From Nyssa sinensis (Eukaryota; Streptophyta; Magnoliopsida; Cornales; Nyssaceae): a stretch of 64,000 nt of DNA. This document shows, piece by piece, positions 51,917 to 62,053 of this stretch. The notes beneath the pieces were generated by a model. It did not search any database. It was not told the DNA's origin and saw only the letters and a list, made by a program, of their open reading frames with translations. Within the stretch, counting starts at the first letter, position 1. The number at the start of each line of letters is the position of its first letter. The stretch covers positions 32,927,726 to 32,991,725 of the forward strand of contig CM018052.1 in the NCBI GenBank assembly GCA_008638375.1. The letters run 5' to 3'. Both the position numbers and the translations under genes were made by a program.

Positions 51917-53130
51917 TACTTAGAAGAATGGATCCTCCTAGAGGACAAGAATAAAGCAAAACGAATCTGCATCAGAGCAGCTCGGTACCTTGTTTTGAAC
52001 GGAAGGCTCTACCGAAGGTTTTATTCTCAGCCATTGTTAAAATGCCTGGCTCCCGAAGAGTCTCAGTACGCCCTGGCAGAAATTCATGAAGGAATATGCG
52101 AAAACCATAACGGTGGCAGAAACATAGCACACCAAGCTCTAACACAAGGCTACTACTGGCCTGGAATGCTAAGGGAAGCAAAAGAATATGCTTGAAAGTG
52201 TGACAAATGCCAAAGGTTCGCCCCTTACCAACATCAGCCCCGACATGAACTCATCCCTATCACAAACCCATGGCCCTTTGCACAATGGGGAATGGACATC
52301 ATAGGCCCGTTGCCTAAAGCCACGCCGAACAGGAGATATCTATTGGTAGCTATCGACTACTTCTCAAAATGGGCTGAAGCAGAGCCACTAACACACATTA
52401 CAGAGAAGGAAGTCAAAAGTTTCACTTGGAAAAATATAGTCTGTAGGTTCGGCATACTTCGCGTGATCGTCTCAGACAACAGCACGCAATTTGCTTGTAA
52501 AACATTCAAAAAGTTCTGCCAAGACCTGAATATCAATCAACATTTCTCCTCACCTGGTCATCCTCAAGCCAATGGGCAAGTAGAGGTCACTAACCGAACA
52601 ATCCTAGATGCTCTCAAGAAGAGGCTAGAAGGAGCTAAGGGAAAGTGGGTTGAAGAACTCCCTGGAGCACTCTGGGCCTATAGGACAACTAGGAGAACTC
52701 CAACATCAGAAACTCCCTTCTCACTTGCCTACGACACCAAAGTAGTGATCCCTGTTGAGACCGGCGTGCCTACCCTAAGGACCGAAGCTTTCAACGAGGA
52801 GACTAATGACCAACAGCTCGTAGAAAACTTGGACTTGCTTGAAGAGAGAAGAGAGCAAGTCGTGGTTAGAATGGAAGCATATCAGCACAGGATGGTTAGC
52901 CGCTCAAAACTTGGCCTTAAGCCTGCCAGCTTTCAAGTTGGAGACCTCGTCTTAAAAAGGGTGTTCTAGAACACTAAGGATCCCACCATGGGGAAGTTGT
53001 CACCCAACTGGGAGGGCCCCTATAGAATCACCAAAATAGTGAGACCGACCACTTATTGGTTAGAGAACATGGACGGGAAACCTGTTCCCAGACCTTGGAA
53101 TATGGAACACTTACGAAAGTATTATCAGTA
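51917..53130 (+). pseudogene. Integrase of the composite element, broken
   Basis: It contains the HHCC zinc region (HEGICENHNGG ... CDKCQRF), a core with GMDIIGPLP, SDNSTQF and GQVEVTNR (the three acidic positions) and the C-terminal GKLSPNWEGPYRI block. Stops at 52193-52195 and 52967-52969 break it. The usual Gly of the SDNGTQF motif is Ser. From about 52475 onward it is also the start of the right inverted arm. Confidence 0.85.
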
Positions 53131-53170
53131 AAGAAGCTTTTTTTTCATTTCAAATATTCCATGAAGTGTT

Positions 53171-53935
53171 CTCATCTTAATGTACAGACCTTATGTTTGG
53201 TCCATCTTAATGTACAGACCTTGTGTCTGGTCCGTCTTAATGCACAGACCTTGTGTCTGGTCCGTCTTAATGCACAGACCTCATGTCTGGTCCATCTTAA
53301 TATACAGACCTTGTGTCTGGTCCATCTTAATGTACAGACCTTGTGTTTGGTCCATCTTAATGTACAGACCTTGTGTCTGGTCCGTCTTAATGCACAGACC
53401 TCATGTCTGGTCCATCTTAATGTACAGACCTTCTGTCTGGTCCATCTTAATGTATAGACCTTGTGTCTGGTCCATCTTAATGAACAGACCTTGTGTCTGG
53501 TCCGTCTTAATGAACAGACCTCATGTCTGGTCCGTCTTAATGTACAGACCTCATGTCTGGTCCGTCTTAATGTACAGACCTTGTGTCTGGTCCGTCTTAA
53601 TGCACAGACTTCATGTCTGGTCCGTCTTAATGTACAAACCTCATGTCTGGTCCATCTTAATGTACAGACCTTATGTCTGGTCCGTCTTAATGAACAGACC
53701 TTGTGTCTGGTCCGTCTTAATAAACAGACCTTGTGTCTGGTCCGTCTTAATATACAAACCTCATGTCTGGTCCATCTTAATGTATAGACCTTGTATCTGG
53801 TCCATCTTAATGTACAGACCTCATGTCTGGTCCATCTAAATGTACAGACCTTGTGTCTGGTCTATCTTAATACACAGACCTTGTGTCTGGTCCATCTAAA
53901 TACACCGAGCTTCATATCTGGTCCATATTATTAAG
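53171..53935. repeat. 30-bp minisatellite, right arm
   Basis: About 25 copies of the unit TCTTAATGTACAGACCTTGT plus GTCTGGTCCA, the reverse complement family of the left minisatellite. Copy number and variant pattern differ from the left arm. Confidence 0.95.
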
Positions 53936-54524
53936 GTTACCAAGAAGCATGATTCTAACTGCTCAACTCCTTACCAGTGAGCTCTCGAAGAGGATATTAA
54001 CTATCAATAACCTTTCTCAGTTTAATACAAGTTATTCTGTTCGGCAGTCAAACTCAGGTTTTGCTCTAAGTGGTCAAAATGACTGATCTCTACAAGTCTT
54101 GTTGTTCGGTGATTAAGCTCTGGTTGGTTAGTTACTATATTAACTACATTCATTATTACTCAAAGCAAGTCCATGATTCGAAGCCCCTCCGATGTCGAGA
54201 GACTGGCTCGGCTGCTTATTATTACACTTTGGTTCAAAGTCATTGCAAGTCATAAAGCTTGGGAGTCAGCGTATCATCAGTGGCCGACCAAAGAATGATG
54301 TTTTGAACCCCGAGCAGGGTTACTTATGTTAAATGGCAGGATTTAAGGGCCGAAACCCATTTACACACTACAGAACAGTGGTACTTTGGACAATGCTTGA
54401 TCAAAACCACAAAGTTTGCAAATACTCGAAGAAAAAAGAAGGCAAAAACCCTAAAGAGAAAGGATTATCATTAATATAAGCGTCCAGTTACACAAAAAAG
54501 AAGCAGAACTACAAAATGTTTTTC
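53936..54524. other. Spacer between minisatellite and antisense ORF, right arm
   Basis: The inverted counterpart of 45680-46230. No coding region recognised. Confidence 0.6.
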
Positions 54525-56499
54525 CTAAACTAAAGGGCTTGCAGACCCGTCATCCTCGTCACCATCATCATCCTCATCAATTCCCAACAGGTCGATATCT
54601 GGGAATTTGGCAAGGAGCTTGGATTTGAAGTTATCATAACTGAGCTGCGCAATTCTATCACCCATCTTCTCCAGCTCGGTCTTTAGCCTGGCCTCGGTCT
54701 CGACTTTGGCCTCATCAACCTTCAAAGCAACAGAGGCCTGAAGAGCACAGTTCTCCTCCTTCAGCTTGTCCAGCTCCTAGAGGAGGGATTCCTACTCAGA
54801 TCGGAAAGAGTCCCTCTCAGACTTAATGGAATCCCTCTCGGACTCCATAATAGAGAGGGAATTCCTCACTTCCTTAAGCTCGTCCTCGGCCGCAGTAGCT
54901 TGGGATTGAGCCATGCCGAGCTGAAGCCGAACCTCATCCAGCTCGTCCTCTAGCCTCTCTACGACCTGAAGATCCACCGTGGCCTCCATCATGGTGGCCA
55001 AATTGTGCAAGGTCTGCAAAAAGGAAAGAAACCTAATCAGGTAAATGAGGAAAAAATAAAAATTCCAAGGAAGACAGAGTAGTCATTACCTTTAGATGGG
55101 CGCTCATGGCCCCAGCAACCGTCCTTTCAGTACCCCGCCTGGTATTGTAAGAAGGAGAGTCCTTTCGTAGGGCATCCACCCAAAATTCTTCAATGGCCTG
55201 ATGGACGGCCCTATACCCATCTGGCATCTGGTCCAGTCTGACGGCCACTTTCGCCTTGCCCTTCGTCTAAGTTTTTTGGGCCGAGGAAGGGGCAAGTCTA
55301 GAATTCACCACGCTCTTCTGGGGCAGTGCAGAGGTAGGCTCCCTGATCACCACGCCCCTCTAGGGCGACGTAGGGTAAGGAGATACAAAGATGACCGCCC
55401 CTTTCTTGGGGGGTGCAGAAGAGGAAGGGGCGGTCGTGGTCGCCTTCTTCTTCTTCGACGAGGACGCAGCATGAGGGGGAAGATTCGCCGCCCTCTTCTT
55501 CTTTGTCGAACCCCACTTACCAACGACAGATTGCAACACCTCGTCAACAACATTCTTATCTTTTGAGACCATTATGATGTTCGAGTGAAGGATAGCTCTA
55601 TAGTCTATGTTCGAGGTCTGAAGGAGCTTCTTGTATTGCTCTTTAAGGGTAGGAGTAAAGGGCGGCCTCCTCTTGATGTTCTTGTCTACACAAAGAAGAT
55701 CGGAACAACAGTCAGTCAAAAATACAGAGGTGGGGGCAATAGCAGAACAAAGATTACAAAAGAAAAAGGGGGTCTCACCCATAAACCCCGTGCTCCGAGG
55801 GAATGTATAAATCTGATCCTCAGGGTCGGCCACCTCCCATTTTCCACTAACAAAGAAATACCGATCTTTCCAAGATTTGTTGGAGGACGGTACAAAGGAC
55901 AGATGTCGGAAACCCTGGTCAAACGACATGTAATAGAGGCCCTCCGACTTCATGTACTTAACATCCATTTTACTACGGATCAAGTCTAAACAGACCTCGA
56001 CGCCGTTCAAACGACCTAAAACCATAAACCCTAATAGGTGTCTCCAACTGTTCAAGAGCAGGTCGGCAGGGCAAAGATTAAACCAACAAAAGAATTCCCT
56101 AAGTAATTTGGGGAAAGGTAGGCGTAACCCCATCTCAAACTAGGCGGTATAAACACATATCTCACCTTCCCTAATATCCCAAAGACAATCTATGTCATTA
56201 GGAGCCCTAAGGGCAATATTCGAAGGAAAATCAAATTTCTTCCTTGTATTGTCCAACCAGGAAGAGGCTATAATACTCTGTCTCTCTTCCCCTCGAGAAG
56301 ATCGATCAGCGACCTCACCCTCTCTATCTCTAGACTCAAAAAGGGCATCTACAATCCTGACCTTGGGACCAGAACGGGTCTCTTCCGACCCAGTCCCCAA
56401 GGAACTACTACCCCTAACAAGGGTTTGTGACAAAGTATAAGCCTCTAGAAGACTCCCTGAACCATCGCCAACACCAGAGGATGCAGTGGAGGTCGACAT
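54525..56499 (-). pseudogene. Antisense ORF of the Tat element, right copy
   Basis: The minus-strand counterpart of 43666-45679, with the same order: MSTSTASSGVGDG start (ATG at 56499), Transposase_28-like domain, basic linker, coiled coil with SERDS repeats, and acidic DEDDDGDEDDG tail. Both candidate introns have conserved GT-AG ends. A stop interrupts it after CVYTA (about 56143), a different place from the left copy, and another lies near 55268. In the N-terminal part about 83% of residues match the left copy by eye. Confidence 0.7.
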
Positions 56500-56694
56500 T
56501 TCAAAATAACCAGAAAAGAAGAAGAAAGATAGTGAAAAAATGAACGAAAAGACCAAGACCGAACCTGGATAGAGGAAAAGCTTCGGACGAACGGTACTCC
56601 TCACGATCTAGCTTGCTGGTTCAACAATGGCAGAATGTATTATCTCTTCCAAACACGAAAAAGCAGTAAAAGAATCGTACAAAGCTCTTTCCCT

Positions 56695-56704
56695 CTTTTA
56701 TATA
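56695..56704 (-). promoter_or_regulatory. TATA box for the antisense ORF, right arm
   Basis: The minus strand reads GTATATAAAAG about 200 bp before the ATG at 56499, in the same relative place as the box at 43461. Confidence 0.55.
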
Positions 56705-56908
56705 CATTTAGAAAATAATGTCCACAAAGGCGAACCGTCGCGACAGTGGCAAAGCAATGATGGCTTTAGAAACCCAAAAATCGACTGCGCAATAAATAAC
56801 GTACCAATAGCCGTCTCGAAAAATGAGATGGCAGAACGCATGACTTTTCGGGGGCTCATAAACGTTAGTTACGCCACGAGCTCAAACTAAGGCTTGGGGG
56901 GGAGTAAC

Positions 56909-57494
56909 TGATATACCACAATGTGACAAACCAACCACCACTTAACACGTGTAACTACGAGCTCAGCCATTCAGCTCATGCTCGGTCATTCAGCTCAGGT
57001 TCGGTCAGTCGAAGCAGACCCGCAAAGGCCGAGCATGTATCTTCATAGCAGGTCTACTTTTCTGCAAAGCTTACAAGTTTGAACACAAGCCTTCAGTGCA
57101 ATACATCGATAGTCAGACCTTATCACCGCCTTAATATACGCCGAGCAGAGAATAAGGAAACAGTCTCCTACAAGGAAACTGCCACATATGGTTATCTCTA
57201 TTTTGATACAATATCCTACAAGGTAACTGCCATCTCCGATGATCAAATCCTTATTTTCATGGCTCCAAATCCTAATCAACTTAGGAAGGCCACTGCCTAT
57301 AAATCAAGCCCTAGAGGTACGCTTTATTTTCATGCTCATTATTTGGTTTTCATTACAGTCTTTCAATTCAGTTTACTGACTTAACATCGGAGCGGCTACC
57401 GCTGGAGCCAACTCGGTGGTCCTCTAAGCTTCTTTTTGAGTATTTCACAAAAAATCGAGTTTAGAGTATACGTGGACTAAAAAGTGCAGCATCA
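56909..57494 (+). repeat. Outer LTR of the right arm
   Basis: 586 bp, TGATATACC...GCAGCATCA, preceded by the polypurine tract GGCTTGGGGGGGAG (56891-56904). It is the 3' LTR of the plus-strand element. The 5 bases after it (ACGTT) do not match those before the left LTR. Confidence 0.85.
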
Positions 57495-57609
57495 ACGTTA
57501 ACACCTAACTATGCGGTACCAATTCAAAATTTCTCACCCAAAAGATAAACAAAAGTAAGTTTTTTTCAAACTTTAGGTGATCGTGCTTTTTCTTTCAACC
57601 TTAAAAAGT
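57495..57609. other. Right flank of the composite element without a match in copy A
   Basis: These 115 bp have no counterpart at the corresponding place of copy A. Homology to copy A resumes at 57610 (GAATGACC). No gene. Confidence 0.6.
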
Positions 57610-60034
57610 TGAATGACCACACTAGTTAGATTAGAATTTCAATACAGTCCGGCACACGCATGACCATTAAAGTCTGTGTTCAAACTTTTTGTCATAACCA
57701 ATAGCTTGGTCCAGGGTCATTTTTAAAATAAAAATATATATTAAAAAGCTAGGGATTTCCCTTCAAAAAAAAATATTTTATTCAAATCCTTTTGTAAAAA
57801 AAAAAAATATTTTCCAAGGAAAAAAATATTTTCTTTGGCAAAAGAAAAAAATATATTTTCTTTGAGAATTTCCAATTGACTTCTCCCTGGCAAAGGAAAG
57901 TCATTTAAATAATCACGATTTGAATTTTTTTTTTGGCTACAGAGAAGTCACAATATTGGTTAAAAGGGGGGAAATCGTTGAATAGCTTAGAAAATTATAT
58001 GTAAAAATATTACATATATGCTTAGTAATGAAATTTGCAAGATTATTATTATTATTATTATTTTATCTAGGCACCTCCCAAGAACACCCTATGATTTTAA
58101 GCCGTGGACAAGGATCAGGCAAGTGTTGGAAAGGAGTTCCTAACTAGTGCCGAGGGATATGGTAAACAGTGACCACTTCTAGACCATTGGTGGAAAAAAT
58201 TCCATGTTTCTTGAATCAATATTGGTCTCAACGGAAAATTCTTAAATTAGTACGGTACAGTGATGGTGACAAAATATTTTTTTAATGATATTTTTTTATA
58301 TGTAATATAATCATTTTTTTTTTTTAATAAGATGTGAAATTCATTACTACGTGATATATCAAATCCATAAAAAAAACATTTTGATCTCAACCATTCAGAT
58401 GGAGACTAGTAATTTACACATAAGTATGTGTATAGTGCTAATGTGATTTGTTATTATTTGTGCTAGTCCATGTAGTATAGCAGCAACAGTGAAGCTATTT
58501 GGGAATAGGGAAGGGAATTTCCATGAAATTACTGGAGTGGCTGTCAACCGGATTCACCAGTGGCAGCAATGGATTGACTAAGATTTTCCTAAACACAATA
58601 ACTCGTGATTTTTGTATTATATCGGTTTTATAAGTCTATCATGAATATCTTTCATTATTGATTATTTTAATTAGAATAATGTTAGTGTAAATTCGAGATT
58701 ATATAAAACAATGTATTTTAATAATTGGATAATTTTGAAATTAAATTAAATTTTTATTTTTTTTTAAATCACTTTATCTCTAATTCCTATAACATCCAAT
58801 AACTAACACAATTCTTATAACATCCCATAACTAACACACACAGTCTCATATGAGTTTTAATTAGTTTATGATAACATTATGTTTTAATTAATAAAAAAAG
58901 GGTCTAAATAAATCTAGCACCAAATTCCTCGGAACACCTTAAACCAATTAATCAATTTTGATTACGTTGTAGCATTTTGAATTGAAATGAATAGCCTCTC
59001 GATGTCATTACATTTCAATATAATTGTTGCATTAATGTGCTGTTTTTTATAACTTTACTTTCCACGAAAACTAACTTTAGGATTGCCACTTGTGAATGTT
59101 GACTACTTCTCATCTAATCTAATATATATATTTCTTGTAAGTATTATAATACAAACATCATAGATATTTCTAACGGAAAGAAAAATGCGTGGATTACTGG
59201 AGAAAGTTGTGTGAATTACCGGTTTATCAGATGATTTATTAATAATATTTTTATAATTAATAAATATATTTGATCTTTTTATTTTAATTCTAAAAAAATG
59301 TACAATAAATAATATCACAATAAATCAATTCAATCTCATATTCATTTTCCTTTTTACATTTCTACCAACCCATACACATGTTGAGCCAAATTGAAATATT
59401 ATATTCAAGAGTTTTAATTAGAAGAATTATAATGGAAATAAAATTACAGAATAGTTAAAATTCATGCATATAAAATAAAATAATTAAATTAACATGAGTA
59501 AATGACAAAAATAAATAAATTTGGAGTGAGTTGGCGTGTGAGACTTGTAATCATTGCCCTAAAGCTGTTCTGCCTCCTTGCGTGAAGGTTCTAATGGTCA
59601 CGGATAACTCCAAGATGCAACACAGGTTTTACTCACAACTAATTTCCTCAGAGTTCACGATTACTGGGAGAATGATGAACCGTCTACAATCAAAGTTGCC
59701 TACACAAAAATAATATGAAAATACAGAGAGGTTGAATAAAAGAGGTTGGTTTAAAGAAGTTAAAAACTCTTGCTGTGTGTTATGAAAGAATACATAAACC
59801 GCTATTTATAAGTATATTTTGTGTCTTCCACCAATAAAAATATCTCAAAAAAACTTCATAAGTGACATAAAATAAACAACAAAAAATATCACAAAATGAG
59901 CAATCAAAATATCAAAAAGTCAAGAAAAGTTAAAACTAATAAATTAAAACTTTAAAAAAATCAAAAATATAACACAAAAGTCAAGAAAAGTTAAAACTAA
60001 TTTTGAAACTTTCAAACTAAATCAAAAATATAAC
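57610..60034. other. Intergenic region upstream of gene 3
   Basis: Duplicate of 23672-26029. No coding region is recognised. Confidence 0.6.
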
Positions 60035-60044
60035 ACACAGGTGT
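60035..60044. promoter_or_regulatory. Disrupted G-box upstream of gene 3
   Basis: The place of the CACGTG palindrome of gene 2 reads CACAGGTG here, so the ACGT core is lost and only an E-box-like CAGGTG remains. Confidence 0.4.
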
Positions 60045-60232
60045 CCCACTTGTAATATAATAGCGCACAAAGTCACAAAGCAACCAAAATGGGTGAAAAT
60101 AACATGAAATTGACAACAATACTTGGATTTACTTGTGTTGGTGTAGCTGACAAACAGTGTCCTTTAGTTTCATTTTAAATGTCACCAACCAAAGCATTTG
60201 AAAAACAAAAAGCAAAAATCGTTAAGCAAACC

Positions 60233-62008
60233 ATGTATCATGAAATAAAGCTCCTGAGTTCTTCTTTTGTTTTATTTCTTCTCTTCCAGTTCTCCACTTC
60301 CACCGACACCATCACCAGCAACCAATCTATCAAAGACGGAGACATAGTAATCTCCAACGCAAAAAGCTTCGCGCTTGGGTTCTTTAGCCCCGACAATTCT
60401 ACCAAACGATACGTTGGAATTTGGTATTACAAAGTTTCAGAACAGACCGTTGTCTGGGTGGCTAACCGAGACAGTCCGATCAATGATACCTCTGGAATTC
60501 TCTCCATCGACAGGACCGGAAACCTCGTTATACATGACCGACGCCAGAACAATATTCCACTCTGGTCGACAAACGCTTCCGCCTTGTCGGCGGCGGCGGC
60601 GGCGGCAAACAATTGTTCAGCCCAACTTTTGGATTCAGGAAATCTGGTCTTGTTTCCGGGTGACAGCAAAAGGGTCGTTGCATGGCAGAGCTTTGATTAT
60701 CCTACAAACACAATGCTTCCCGACATGAAACTAGGGGCGGACCGGAGAACCGGTTTGAACTGGTTCCTAACATCTTGGAAGTCACGTGAAGACCCCGGAA
60801 CCGGAGAGTATTCCTATAAGATGGACCTTAGTGGGTTGCCCGAGTTTTTTCTGTACAAGGGCTCGGACCCGGTATGGCGAACCGGTCCTTGGAATGGGCT
60901 CCGGTGGAGCGGTGTGCCGGCGATGAATCCCAACTCCATCTTCAACGTCATTTATGTTGACAACGACGATGAGGTCTCAGTGATCTACGGTATACATAAC
61001 GCCTCGATTTTCTCGAGATTAATGGTGAACGAAACAGGGATAGTAGGGAGGCTAACGTGGCACGATGGCGGCCGTGGATGGGTTGGGTTCTGGTCCTCCC
61101 CGAAGGACACTTGCGACGAATACAATGGGTGCGGTGCGTACGGTGACTGTGACCCGCGCAATGCAAGTGATTTCAAGTGCACGTGCCTGCCAGGGTTCGA
61201 GCCCAAGTCGGCACGAGATTGGTATATGAGAGATGGGTCGGGCGGGTGCGTGAGGAAGCGGGGCAGGCAGGTGTGTGGAAGTGGAGACGGTTTTGTGAAG
61301 GTAACGAATGCGAAGCTGCCAGACACATTGACGGCACGTGCGGACCAGAAGTTGGGAATAAAAGCGTGCAAGGAATTGTGTTTGAGCAACTGCTCGTGCA
61401 CGGCGTACACAAACGCAGATATTAGAGGAGAGGGAAGTGGATGCATGATTTGGTACGGGGAATTAGTGGATACGAGAGAGTATACAAATGGGGGCCAGGA
61501 TTTATACGTACGTGTAGATGCCGTTGAGTTAGGTATGCTATTATATATGTAGCACATTGAGATAATCTGACATATACATAAATAGAAAAAAGTCCTTCCT
61601 ACCAAGTTTGAACCTAACATTATTTTCATTTTAATATATTCTTCTAATATTATCATATTATGTATGTTATAATTCATATTTTTTTATCGAATCATTACAC
61701 ACATAATAAAAAATTATTAAAAAATACACTGCCACATTGTATACTTAGATTTATCGAAGAGTTTCGCTTGTTATTGTTGTTTACGTCCACAAAATGTTGA
61801 ATCTCAAATCACAGTATGCTTGTGGGAAGGAAATATGATTGATTGACTAAAGCAAGTCTTAATTTAAATTTGGATAATTATACTAATCTCTTATAAGATT
61901 TCTGACAATTACACTAACTTCTCTTTTTTATCAAATAATATATAGATATTCTTCTCTTATTATTATTATTTTTTTAAAATGACAAAATTATCATTTTCAT
62001 ATTATTCT

Positions 62009-62053
<45 letters not shown>

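Larger units (their letters stand above)
42608..57494 (+). mobile_element. Composite head-to-head Tat-lineage retroelement with 5-kb inverted arms
   Basis: The left arm (42608 to about 47590) and right arm (about 52475-57494) are inverted copies, each running LTR, polypurine tract, antisense ORF, 30-bp minisatellite and integrase 3' end. The centre (about 47600-52470) carries gag, protease, RT, archaeal-type RNase H and most of integrase on the plus strand. Each outer end is the 3' end of an LTR; no 5' LTR or primer-binding site exists. The arms differ at about 16% of positions in a 127-bp sample, far more than the host duplication. They are therefore two family members joined head to head after loss of both 5' parts, rather than one element folded back. 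Flanks do not show a matching target duplication. Confidence 0.88.

Noticed and set aside
42608..57494. Self-integration or snap-back of a single retrotransposon copy as origin of the inverted arms
   Set aside because: Arms formed that way start identical, yet they differ about three times more than the host duplication in hand samples; two source copies fit better.
42608..57494. A DNA transposon with long terminal inverted repeats
   Set aside because: The outer ends are LTR ends next to polypurine tracts and the inside is gag-pol; there is no transposase and no matching target duplication.
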